Positions 45,371 to 57,400 of a stretch of DNA of 64,000 nt are shown here, one piece after another. Source of the stretch: Angiostrongylus vasorum (taxonomy: Eukaryota; Nematoda; Chromadorea; Rhabditida; Metastrongylidae); assembly GCA_018806985.1 (NCBI GenBank), contig JADANN010000122.1, forward strand, positions 1,160,501 through 1,224,500. The letters run 5' to 3'. The first letter of the stretch is position 1; each line of letters starts with the position of its first letter. Made by a program: the position numbers and the translations under genes. The notes under the pieces were generated by a model, which was given only the letters and a program-made list of their open reading frames with translations, ran no database searches and was not told the origin of the DNA.

Positions 45371-46429
45371 CCTTTATACAGGACGTATACTGGTCGATTC
45401 CCACTTCCAGTATGGTCTGCTTTTTGGCGCGTGCTGCTTCCTGTAGCAATCGGTACTCCATTTCTTGGCACGTGGCTTGGCAATGTCTTAAAATTATACG
45501 TGTGCCAATAGGAAGGGAGGTAACAGAAATTTTATTATTTTTCTATTAGAATCACAAATCTTTGAGTAGTCCGTTAACAATGAATTATTCACAGTTATTG
45601 GAGAATTATTGCGATTATGTTAGCAGGGAAGGTGATTAATCACATCCGCTTTTGTTGTCTAGTTCTGTTAAACCAAAGAAATGATGCTGTGTGGACTATG
45701 GCCATCAGAAATGTTTCACCCCATTCGAACAACTTTTTTTGTAAACCGAAATAGGCAAAAGTTGTACGCAAATTGTTTGAATAGTATGTAGCATATTTTT
45801 TCTATGCTTATGGGAAAAGGATGTGCAAGCATTGAAACTGCCACTTCTACTTCAGATGACGAAGTAGCAGTGGTTGCAGAGTACTCAGCCAGAGGAAGCA
45901 TCAGAAGCCTTACTGTAGCTGTGGAATAATAACATCAACTTCCACTAAGCAACTGGTTGAGCCGACAAGTCATGAACTGCAACACAGTTTATTGTGAAGA
46001 TATCACCTCACAGCTGAACCCAGACCAATGTTTTCATGATAGTGAAAATGGCCAAGCCATTCATATTAAGACAATCTTTTCGTTCTACAAAGTCAGTACC
46101 TTGGCTTTCCAAGCGACGGCATGGGCTCCTTCCTTTCTCTTGTTGCTTTTAGACTTTCAAAATCGAAATCCTTTATTAAATGCTATGTATTAACTTTTAT
46201 GTTTTCCACTTTTCCCACATTTTCCACCAAATTTTATCCTTTTCCGAATATGTGGATGTCGTCGATAACATGTCGTTTCTGTTCCATTCTACCTACGAAA
46301 AGATAACGAGTTTGTCATTTTTTTCACGTTGACGCTACGCTATTAGAAAATGTTTCTCTGTGTGTCAATCCAGTGTTCTCGCATTTTTCAAAATCCATTA
46401 TCATTTATTGTACTTTTCATGTACCCCCA

Positions 46430-47870
46430 CTGACTTTGACCACACATTAGCGAGGGAGGTGCCCACTCTAATGTGCTGGGTCGCTACACCATCAGGTCGC
46501 CATCCGTCTACCAAGGCGGGATTAAATTCGGACACGATGTTGCCCTGTGTTCCTCTGATAGCAGTGAGCTATCAGGCGAGAGATCACCAATATTACCCGG
46601 AAGCATTATTTTATCAGCCCCTGCAGTACGGGAGCTTGTACCAACAGGAACACGCTTCCTTGCAGATAACACCACACTCAATGGTCTCTTCCATGCAAGT
46701 ATTGAGGATGCGGACACCACAGGAGGAGACTGAGTTGATAACGGATCCGACTCATCTTTCAGTGTCATCAGTGTCACTGATGCAGACATCCCCGGCGCAG
46801 ATGATGGCTCCGTTTACCACAACGGCAGCCGAGTTCCAAGAAACCCTTATAAACACCAAGGCGATAGCCCAGACTGGCGCGATTGTCAATACGATCAGCG
46901 GAGGGGCAGTCTAGTGCAGTTGGCCGCTTACGTGAGGTCATCGTCCGGAACATTTTACAATGAAGCCGCCCCGGCACGATTAGCATTGATGAGACTGACA
47001 TGATCAGCATCACACCGGGTGATGTCAGAGATCAAAGTGGCAGGTCAATTTCCGGACTGGGAAGTATTGAGATGGTATCATACGTCAACAGTCGCGACAG
47101 ACCATTCACAACGATCTGCCAATGTGGACCTTACGACGCTAGATTATATGGCAGTGAGGACGGGAGCAGCAAATGTGCGGAGATGGCGGCGGATGACGAC
47201 GAAGGATTTAGACTCAAATATTACGGTGGTGCCTGTTCAAAGTGCGGATCTAGCCAGTGCCGCTATCTGGGCTGTACGTTGCGTCGTTTGTGGAAACACG
47301 AGTCTGGCAGGGGTTCCACAGACTTCTGGTCCAGTGAGTGTTGAATTGGGACGTGATTGATGTGTCTGCGGCAACTGAAGCAGGTTTCACCTCGGATTCC
47401 AAGTTTGATATTGAATATGGATCATTCTCGGATTACACGGTCGTACCCGGAGCCAAGACGTGCTGCTAGTCATCATGGACCAGACTAGCAAAGTGACATC
47501 AAACAGTTTACTGATAGGAGCGGACGATAACGTGGTTGAAATCCCGGTTATAAGGGATAATGTGGCAGTAGCACCTAAGAACTGTCAAAGAAACATCTTG
47601 ATCAGTTTGACGGGCCGCGACTGGACCGTGGATGGGGAGGAGGTCACACCACCTTCGGATGATTTGTACGTGGAGGTTCAGCGCATGCTCGAGGAACACG
47701 TGTGCATGTGGACATTGCATATGGGTTGGTGACCCAAAGCTGCTTTAAGGTTAAGACACCATCCCTCATTGGTTCACAAGGTAAGATGGGGTTGCAAAAA
47801 GATAGAGTAACAAAACGGTACGCCTGGATGCTCAAGGGAGAGTACTATACCGGTAGATGTTATTGTTTAT
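46430..47870 (+). other. GC-rich, ORF-dense block of unknown origin
   Basis: About 1.4 kb visibly richer in G+C than its surroundings. Long plus-strand frames follow one another with few stops: 46360-46914, 46473-46733, 47000-47344, 47019-47360 and 47460-47732. The protein-like reading moves from one frame to another at least twice, as expected of one former coding region broken by indels. Short recognisable stretches are D/S/T/V-rich (for example TEAGFTSDSKFDIEYGS near 47380). I see no reverse transcriptase, transposase or nematode domain and no intron signals inside. Candidates are the structural-gene part of an integrated viral or mobile element, or a foreign insert; neither is shown. Similarity is not recognised. 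Confidence 0.45.
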
Positions 47871-48719
47871 ACTTTTTGTGTCATTGTACATCTCACATTA
47901 CTTTATATCGCCACTTTATTGTCATTGCCATAAGGTTGGTGCATATAAATATTTAATTACCCAAGCTTGAGATGCGTGCTATGAAATGGTTAAATGCTTG
48001 CATGGTGATCGACGAGCGACAAGCAACGACCACTCGAACCTAAACAACTGCAATACATTTTTTACCAGGTCGGTGATGTTCCATGCCTGTATGGGATACG
48101 TGCTTAAATTTGCTAAAAAAACGTGGTTAAAAAACCATTCGTAAATTAGCAACAAAACAACTTTTTGCGCTGTGCTAAAGTCATTTTGTTGAATCCCTCT
48201 CGGAAAGTTTGCTTAGAATCGTGGCCTTCCCGGTGGCCAAGCTTCCCATTTCCAATAGGATTTCGTCACTGCTGTCTCTCTCGCTTGTTATGGTATGCAA
48301 ATGTACCAAAGGTATAGCAAATTTAAAAAAATTCCGATTTACAACCATATAGGTGACAATGTTAACAGTGGTCCTCAATAAAGTGATGATATGACACTTT
48401 TTGAAGGTGCGAGCTTAGTAATCTAGTATAGTATTTAAAACAATCCCTGATTTCTAAAGTAGTTCTCTCGTAATCCTTGTCAACGGTGGAGGTATATTTT
48501 TAAAAACATTCGCGACGACGCATGATCATCGCGTCCTGCCGCTTGAAACAGCGGTTAACTACTCGTCGGTTAAAAAAATACATTGAACTCAAAGCTCAAG
48601 GTAATCGGCCAGTGTGGTTCATACTGATACTTAACCACATTATAACAGACTCTCTGAATTTTGCGCTAGCTTGTGTACCATCAATGGCTGAATAAGATAA
48701 CTCCCTTTTTCGGAAATAT

Positions 48720-49080
48720 TTGGCCGTGTAAGCTGTATGTCATTATCAAAACATTGGTGACATGTACAACAAAAAGGGGCGGATCATACTGGAAACCTTG
48801 GCCCTCCCATTAATTTACCACGCCTGAGAGGATATTGTCGATAAATGTAATGGTTTTGGCCTATAAAGACAAGCAAAAGAAAATTGAATGAAAATAATGT
48901 GAATAATAGTAGCACTCACCGACCTGTGCCTTATCCATGGAAGCCGTGGCATCATTTTGGCAGACGTGGCGGGTCACTTCTCGATCGGCATGTAGTGGGT
49001 CTTCAAAATCGATCTAATCGTCATTCACATGTTGCTTACTATCAGCTTCTACTTATGTGTGTTCTTTTTAAGTTTAGTTT
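48720..49080 (-). pseudogene. Partial decayed duplicate of the ILF2 5' end
   Basis: 48730-48835 matches ILF2 exon 1 on the minus strand (shared GATCATACTGGAAACC, GGCCCTCCCA) without an intact frame. 48920-49080 matches the upstream block at 40931-41042 (shared GGCAGACGTGGCGG and ACTCACCGAC, the donor). Order and orientation are kept, but the gap between the blocks is about 90 nt here against roughly 790 nt at the parent locus. The copy ends where RTE copy 1 begins. Confidence 0.6.
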
Positions 49081-49083
49081 CTA

Positions 49084-51192
49084 ACAAATCTCCCTCGTAT
49101 GAGGAATGTCGAGCCGGTTAGGCGCGAGCTTACGTGGTGCATGCCCTGGTGACAGATAGACGGTTAATCGCGGACCAAAAGCGACCTTTGCTTCCCTGAG
49201 ATGCAGCTGGATCCAGGGGATGGACTCATTGTTTCTTCCGCGCCAATTCGGCACATACTTTCTGTATTTACGAAGCGTATTCATACGTGCGTGCATGGGT
49301 GTGTTCCCGTTCATACGGATTATATTCTGCGAGTTAATTTGGCCAAAAGCCTGCAATCAATCGACTGGGAAACATATGGGAGGCGGTTAACAGTCTCCTC
49401 TAACAAATAAACTCAACGTCTACTCTGGGAGAGACGGACAAGCTACACGTGAGAATACCCAGCATCTACGTTCAGATCTCAACAAGGTATACGCGGGTGT
49501 CAAAAGTTAAACACAGTAGAAGAAACGTGACTCATTCAACTGATCCCGAGCGACCGTCAGATTCGGCAGCGTTGGGTAGGACGAGTACGAAGAGGCAATA
49601 AAATCTCAGGCCATTCTAAGCTGCCTAAACCGCAAAGAACTAAGGTGACGATCTGTACCTACAATGCACGCATACTTGCATCCGAGTTTCGATAAAAGAC
49701 TTGGTCATGCAAGCAAGATGGATGAGGTAAACGTCATCGGCCTGGCCGAGACGAGAAAATGTCGCCCACTTAACGCCGTCTATGACACCGGAGAAGAACT
49801 GTTCCTCGGAGCATGCGACAATAGAGGAGTCGGAGGCGTCGGTGTTCTCGACAACACGGGTTTGTCTACGAACATCGACTCATTCGAACAACTAACAACC
49901 TGAATCGAACGATTGATGAGATGTGGCTCAGTACCGGCTATGACAATCCTGGTCGTTCACGCGTCGACATCAAACTATGACGGAGAAGTCGAGGCGTTCT
50001 ATATGGACTAGGAGAAGTCCTACGGAGAAGACCATACATTCTTCAAGGTCATCATTGGAGATTTTAACGCTAATATTAAACCAATGAAGAACGTCTGAAG
50101 AACGTCACATTGGGATCTACGGAGTAGAATGGAACGAGCAGGGTGAACGAGTGTCTGGTTTATCATGACGGCCAAGCCCATTCGTGGTAACTCGTAATTC
50201 CAGAAGCCCCACCCTCAACGCTGGACGTGGGAGTACCCTTATGGAGGAAACCATAATGAAGTAGACCACAGCATATCAAATCGAACGTTTAGCCTAACCG
50301 ACGTCGCCGTTGCTCTAAAAATTCCAAACGAGATCGGACTACCGCCTCCTTCGTGCATGATTTCATTTCTCGCGGAAAGGAGAAAAAACCGATGACTTCA
50401 AAAAACAAAATCTACAAAATCACCGTACACTGTGATTTATTCAGTTCAGTAGTTCCCTTTGGGAAGATGCCGTTCTCGATAACATCGACGAGGAATACGG
50501 TCAGCGCATTCAATATCCTGATGTTAGCTCTATGAAAGTGAAGAGCTCCAAACTCACCAATGGAGCGAATATCTTCGAATGCTCCAGTTGTGTCTATCTA
50601 GATCGGGAAATCAACATGTTGAACGACTTAGCTCCAGAGTTGAGCAGAAGGAAACGAGCGGCTTGGGGAGCTTTCAAGAGCATCGATGGCTTAATGAAGA
50701 GAACGACGAACACGCGCCTCCATTCCTACCTTATCGACTCCACGATTATTCCTGCCTTAACGTATGCGTCAGAAACCTGGTACATGCGCAGGCAAGACGA
50801 AAGGTCACGCAGCATTATTGAACGCACAAAGGGATCCGAAGCTTCGATCTGGGTAAACGATAAAGAATCAAAGATGCCGTTCCGTATGTCGAACAGTCGG
50901 TGATGAGGTGGGCAGGGCACCTAATGCGCATTAACGGCAATCGATGGACAAGAGCCTTTAGTGAATGGATTCCTCGGTATGTCCAACGAACTGCAGGGAA
51001 GGCCACCGACCCAATGGTCAGAGTGCTTTACGAACACCCTAGAAGAAAATGATGCTCGACGAGTCCCTAGAGCGAGTAGAACCCACGAGGGCTACTCTTG
51101 CACGTGACAGCGAAAAAATGGAAGATTTACTGGGGCCCGCTCAAGTCACTCAATGATCGACGGAACTACAGGTAATACAGGTGACACAGGTG
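49084..51192 (+). mobile_element. RTE-type retrotransposon copy 1, internally deleted
   Basis: The 5' untranslated part (ATCTCCCTC..., 49084-49640) matches 56697-57235. The endonuclease region (about 49643-50300; [27 protein letters not shown]) is followed directly by the RT C-terminal region (50565-51110; YASETWYMRRQ, RWAGHLMR-type block). The whole catalytic RT core present in copy 2 (about 58145-59385) is missing. The 3' end is a short repeat built on ATACAGGTGA. Stops and frame breaks are present throughout, so it is non-autonomous and inactive. Confidence 0.75.
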
Positions 51193-51829
51193 AGTGCATT
51201 CGTAACATGTCAGTTGTGTTAAAGGCTAGAATTTCGTAGCTTCTCATGAGAGACCGGTAGTGAAGACGGAGGCCTGGAGTTAAAAGGTAAAAAAAACTCC
51301 GTACGATCCACAACGATCATCGAAGGCTTGAGGTCAGAAAGTTAGAGAACATCTTGATTAACTGTCAGATAAAATGTAGTAATTTCAAACAATAAGGAAC
51401 GACGATCAAACTTTCATGGCTGCCACGTGGGGGCGAGGCCTAAAATCGTTACGTTAAGGAGTTACTGATATTTAGAAAAAATAGTAGTTTTCCGATAACT
51501 AAGGGATTTAGCAGGTTAAGAACATATCTGAGGCACAGAAGACATTTCGTTCTGTAACCTAAGCCGTAGTATTATGTAGGCTACTACTTTCTATCTGTCA
51601 ATACGGTCTGTCATGTAATGACATCGCACTAAGCATTCGGAATTGTTTTGCATATTGTGTTGCATTGCTTGCTGCATGGACTACAGCCGAACTGTTGCTA
51701 GGGTATTGAATATTGTTGGGAATGCCAGTTGCCTCTAAAGATGAATTGTGGAATTAGGATGAGAAAGTCATTGATAAACATTCAGACCAAATATCCGTTT
51801 TATTGGCAACGTCAGCATCTTCTTAAGAA

Positions 51830-52640
51830 GTACCAACACGCAAAGGCGATGATCAACGAGCTCAACGAAGCGGAAAAAAAATCGGTCTACGCATAGATCG
51901 GAAAAAAGACCCAGTTAATGAAAAAACTCACGGTGCGAATGTGAACAAATGGAATTGGATAGTTTTCTGACTACAAAGGCCACCTCACCCTTTCCCTTGT
52001 TCGTTCATTTAGCACCAAAAACAAAATGAAGTAGGAATTGGACGGAAGAAGGAAAGCAGCAAGGGCCGTATTAAGGGAAATCAGCTTACTAACACAAAAC
52101 TCCGCTCACGCATTTTGATTCAGTAGTTCACCCAGGCCTCCTTTATGCAGCAAAGTCGTAGGCTGATACTTCAACCATGTCAGGAGTACTGCGCAGTACT
52201 TACAGAACGCTTGAACAATGTCATCATAAATCTAACAGGCACGATTGCGAAGCTCTAATCTTCAAAGTCTATACCATCTTCGAGATTCAGGTCGACACAC
52301 ATCGATAGGGAAACATAAACGGGCCATTGATATAATGAGAAGAACAGAAGACAGATAGAAGAAAAGAACTGTAGAACGGACTTCACTAGGATGCAAGCTT
52401 TCCTAGAGACGCCCATGTACACGTTAGGAGGACGTGTTCGTAACTAAAGTCGACCAGGTGCGCTCGCAGCAGAAGATTCTTTACAGACCACGGTATGAGA
52501 CTCGCATCCATCACCACACTCGAATCAGAGCACCAGCATGGACGACGACTGCGATGCAAGGAAAGGAACGGAAAATGTGCTGGGGCTCGCAAAACTCGTG
52601 GAGACGCGCCGTCAAAGTATCCAAGTAAGTGAGTAAGTAT
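51830..52640 (+). mobile_element. RTE-type RT C-terminal fragment (another lineage)
   Basis: MINELNEAEKKSVYA...RKKTQLMK-like block at 51850-51925, then a degraded ELDGRRKAARAVLREI block. The end reads KVSK with an AGTAAGTGAGTAAGTA tail. The sequence differs enough from copies 1 and 2 to be a separate lineage. Confidence 0.5.
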
Positions 52641-53311
52641 TTTACTGTGTGGCCAAATTCCCGTTCAATGAAGCCGTTTGAAGAACGTTTTTTGTAAATT
52701 ATTTGATGTCTAGAATAGCTTGCAATGGTTCGCATATGAGAAAACAGCGTATTGGACAACCTATCGATCAAGTGCAAAAAGTGCTTTAAATGAGCTTTGG
52801 GCAGCAAAAGAAACCACCGAAAGGGTAGTGCATGCAATGCAATTCGTCCACGTTGTCCTCCCACGCATGCATAGCGTACCACGCACATTTTCAATACACC
52901 TAACAGTTATCGCTACAAAAAAGGATTGAGGAAACCGTACAGAATTAAATAGTGGAAATCAAAGCATGGACAAGCCTGCATAAAATTGTTAATTTTCAAA
53001 TCACAAAAGTTTTTCTTCAAAAAAAGAGAAATTCAGGAAGAGGACGTCGTCACATTAGTCAGAGCAAGGTGATAAGAGAGTTTTAAAGCAAAAACAGAAA
53101 CCGTCCTCAACAAAGTTTATTCTACATAGCGTTAGAAGAGCACGGTTCTAACAAGAAACTTCTATCAATTTATGGATCTGTGTCCTGCTGATACGATGAT
53201 AATGGAACAGCTTGTAAGTGACTATCATCTTAATGGGAGGCTAAGTGAATTGTCTACTTCTGTCTCTTCCCCATACAGTGAATTCTAATACTGTCGATGT
53301 ACATACAGAAA

Positions 53312-53470
53312 AGGGCAGACCTTGGCCAGGCTGACCCCGCGATTCCAGGTAACCACAATGGCTCAATCGCCAGATCTCCAAAAAAAAACAAAAATGGAGA
53401 TTGTGCTGGTGCCCACACAACTAGTCAAGACGGGCCCTCCAAGTACCCAACTATCCAAGTACACACAGTA
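53312..53470 (-). repeat. Repeat F fragment (inverted)
   Basis: GCAGACCTTGGCCAGGCTG and GGAGATTGTGCTGGTGCCC match the right part of 42600-42975, ending in a CCAAGTACCCAACTA tail. Confidence 0.55.
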
Positions 53471-53756
53471 AAGTCTACGTACCATACTAGAAAGATAACA
53501 AACACTGCTGATTTCGACACTTAGGACTAATAACACTTCGTAGAGGTTAAGCCTGAACGGTCACAGATAACCACTAAAAATCGACTAACATTTAGGGTAA
53601 ACGCTCGATACGTCAAATAAGCGTGGAAGTCGACAGTTCTAATTGTCTAATAGATTTACTAGGATTTATGAACACCTTTGGCAGAACATAACAACGTCGT
53701 AATAGTGGGTTACAGTTACACACTCTGAAAACTATACTGTTACTGTGCGTTATTTC

Positions 53757-54117
53757 GCTGATAAGCTAAGACGAGGTTGTTATCAAATTTACTTGGCTAA
53801 AGTTTCGACGTCTTCATCTTGCACAGAGCAGATGATCCAAGTTGATGTCAACAGGCGTTCGTCCTCTCGATGTGGTGTCTTCACCATCGTGTCGAGTCGA
53901 ACCTTCCTCAGTAGAGCAGCGCTCGAATGAGACAACCTCATTCGACAGCATTCTTCGATACAGGATGGTTGTTGTGGACATGACTATCCGTTCACAATAA
54001 TTCAGTTATTTAGCGTAAGTGGACCATCGACTCGGATCGTCGGCTCTGAGGAAGACGAAGACATCGAAACGTTAGCATATAAAATGTTTCGTAACAACTT
54101 CCTTTTAGCTTATCAAT
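53757..54117. mobile_element. Foldback MITE, complete family D element
   Basis: Left arm 53757-53850 (GATAAGCTAAGACGAGGTTG, AAGTTTCGACGTC, CAGAGCAGATGATCC) is inverted at about 54020-54117 (GGATCGTCGGCTCTGAGG, GACATCGAAACGTTAGC, TTTTAGCTTATC). The unique middle is about 170 bp with no coding frame. This gives the structure that explains the single ends at 8640, 15020, 27795 and 45176. It lies about 65 bp downstream of the methyltransferase stop codon. Confidence 0.7.
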
Positions 54118-54181
54118 GAAATAACGAACATTGACCATTCATACTGAGGTTAAATGAAAGTCGGTTTACAATAGTATACTG

Positions 54182-54484
54182 TCACTTTTTACAGACATAA
54201 AGAATATTGATGACAAACTGTTGTGTTGGTACGACGCTGACATCCGAGAACCCGGCTTCTTTGATCAGCTTCAAGGCTCTTCCCTTGCCCCACATTGCTC
54301 CAAGGCCGAGAGCGTCTGGAGAGTTGCTCCCAACTGGAAGGCAGTGGAATATTGAGCAGCCATATGGCTGCACGGCCAAGAAACCAATTTCGTTTCGATC
54401 AGTAAAGACATTTGACGAGCCGTTCACCTCAAACATGCCCAAAACACCTCCCGGCTTCAGGACGCGGTAGATCTCCTTCAAACA
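54182..54484 (-). CDS. Methyltransferase terminal exon
   Basis: Acceptor TTCATTTCAG, 100 codons to [22 protein letters not shown] is the classic post-III strand and turn. [20 protein letters not shown] and [10 protein letters not shown] follow, and the end is typical of complete family members. Confidence 0.8.
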   Translation of the reverse strand, partial: CLKEIYRVLKPGGVLGMFEVNGSSNVFTDRNEIGFLAVQPYGCSIFHCLPVGSNSPDALGLGAMWGKGRALKLIKEAGFSDVSVVPTQQFVINILYVCKK

Positions 54485-57400
54485 CTGAAATGAATAAGGG
54501 TGAACAAATAGAGTGGTAGCTGGAAGTTTTCTTTGATGACGATGAGACCCTGACCTGTCATGGATCTTCCAATAGTCAACAATAATTTAAGAACGAATAT
54601 TTCGTTAAACCAAACTAGCCGAGAAAATGAACTTATCTTTTGCAATTTCTATTTTGCATAGCTTAAATCGTTGGTTCCATCTACGAGCATTATTTTACTT
54701 CTTTGAGTGTAAAATTACTCTTTAGCATTGACAGTAGAGCCCAGTTCGGTGATGCGCCACTGTTGGAGGTACGGTATTCCCACGATCTATTACGACAACA
54801 AGTCTTACTTCTAACGGTCTAAAAGCTTCTGCAAGACATCAAGGGTAGGCTATTCTCCATTCCGTTCATCGTATAACTACAACCAATTGTACAAACGTCG
54901 TCACAGTGCTTCGCTGCTACCGTCGGAGTGCAGCGTGAATAGCACAAAATGCTAACACACCTTTGCTGATTGGCCAAATGCACAGCTTCAAGTGTAACAT
55001 CGAAGCCGAAAAAGCTTGATTTCGGACAATTTTCGGCTGAAAAATATCAGTAAAAGATACTTTGATACTAATCAAGATGTTGCCAGCATTCCTTTTTGTT
55101 TTCAACCAAATTACCTACATTGCACAGTTTAACTATTATCACTTTAAAAACGATGAAGGATAAAGCTCTCGCGTTGATCAAATCCTGAGCGATGCGCCGT
55201 GCATTCGACTTCACTAAGTCTCGTTTGGAGGTGATTGAGTGCACGTCTGGCCTTTACAATGACTCACGGTGGCCCACCGATGTATCGAGCCAGCGATGCT
55301 ATCCTGCCAGATAAGTCTGGTACCAATTTGCCGACCTCGGAGGGATAGAAGGCTTGGTGCGCTATGGGCGCAGGGATCGATTCTTCTTGTGTGTTACAGG
55401 GCGCCTCCGACCACGGCGCCACACGAGACCTTCAGTATGAAAGGAGATAAAGTGTGACAGAGAGGTTGGAATGAGATGATATTCCGAACTCTTGCAAAGC
55501 CAGATTTATGTTAAGAGATGTTTAAGATGGATTTTTTTCTTTCCACAGATTGAGCTATCTCCCTTAAATCCTCATCAAATCCAAAAGGTGATAGATACTC
55601 GATACTTGATACTTGAATGGCCCGTCCTCATTGGTTATGAGGGTCCCAGCATAATCTCCACTTTTCGGAGATTTGCTGGTTAATCCATTATGGTTCACTG
55701 GAATCCCGAGGTAAGCTTGGCCAAAGTCAGCCCCAGGTCTTCACCACCACAAGCTGTCACAGTGCTTGTAGAACAGAAGGAGATTTGCCACCATGTGACC
55801 TTGATACCAGGACGGTGGTAGATCCTGGTATTGGATAAAGGTGATAGATACTGTCAGAAAATGGATAAAATGAAAACAACAACTTTAACGTCGTACACGA
55901 CACTAATGCCACCGAAGTTAAAGAAACTAGACTGTGAAACTTCACCTTTCTCACCACATAAAACGGATTTTTTTTCTCCTAAAAATGGCACTTTTTTCAT
56001 GCATCTCACCAACTTTTGGCTAATAAAAAAAATTCGAACCAAGTCGTCGATGAAAATAGCTTTAAAGAGTTGGTTTCTTGCATAACTTGAAAGTTCTAAG
56101 AGTTTTAATTAGGCAAACATATGCCTCTGTGGCAAAAAAAGGTTTGTTTCTAATGGCTCTAATACTGCTTATAAACAAAAGGAACTTTGTATTCGCACCA
56201 GTAGCAACCTCTGTGACATTTAGTTGGCACGATGGCCAAAGCTGTTCCAGTAACACTAATTTTAAGTCAATGTGTTTAGAAAGTATCTTTGGCGAACGCG
56301 CTACGCAGCATCTCTGTAGGAGAAGTCGCTGGTTGAATAAGCAGGGAAAAAAAGAAACTTTTTGTGGTAGAGGAAATAACTGGAAAGAAAACGAATCACA
56401 TATGACTCAAATCGTACAGGATGCCACGGCGCTAACCGTTATAAATAACCCATGCAGTCCTTTAACGTGTTAAAAAAAACACCACAATATTTTCCTCCTT
56501 GATCCAGAATTTCTCGTCCTCGGTGACCTCAATAATATAGCCCATTGCCATTACGCATAACCACTCCTTCACATACCTAAAAAAATATTTTTACATACAC
56601 AAATTTTCCATATTGAATCTTCCACACCTCACATTGTAGGATTCCCACAAAAAATGTTTTTTTAGTGCACTATATTTCTTGCATGTAAATATTTCAGGCA
56701 CGGATCTCCCTCACATGAGGGATGTCGAGTCGCTTAGTGGCGAGGCTACGTGGCACGTTCCCCACGTAGTGGATAAGGGGGTTAATCGCTGACCAAAAGC
56801 GACCTTTGCTTCTCTGAGACGCGGGTGGATCTAGGGGAAAGAATCCTTGTTTTTGCTGCGCCGATTTGGCACATACCATCTTTATTTATGCGGCTCACTC
56901 AAGCATGCTTGCATGGGTGTGGTTTTTTACGCGGATTGTATTCTACGAGTCATTTCAGCGAATAGCCTAAAATCAAGTAACAGGGAAGTACATGGGAGAT
57001 GGTTAGGAGTCGGCTCCAACAAATAAGCTCTCCATCTACTCTGGGAGAGAATGGTAAGCCACCCGTGATTATAACCAGCACCCATGTTCAGAGCTCAGCA
57101 GGTTATACGTAGGTATCGCAAAACCAAATACGGTAAAATAAATGGATCTCAATTCCCCTTTTTTGCAAAAGTGCCTCCGATTAGACAGCGTTGATAGGAC
57201 GAGTACGAAGAGGCTGCTTAAATGTAAGGGCCATTCAAGGCTAAGGACTGAGGTGACAATCCGTACATACAATGCACGCACACTTGCATCTGAGTCCTCG
57301 ATAGAAGACTTGATCATGCAAGCAAGAAGGATAAGGTACGACGTCGTCGGCCTGGCCGAGATGGGACTACTCCACCTATTCAATGCCGTCTGTGAGACCG

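Noticed and set aside
46508..47013. Minus-strand frames in the GC-rich block (46508-46789, 46774-47013)
   Set aside because: They are antisense shadows of the better plus-strand frames and change with each plus-strand frame shift.
56062..56256. Minus frame as a further methyltransferase exon
   Set aside because: The position is right for the missing exon, but the residues do not resemble the family. There is no glycine-rich loop and the splice sites are poor.
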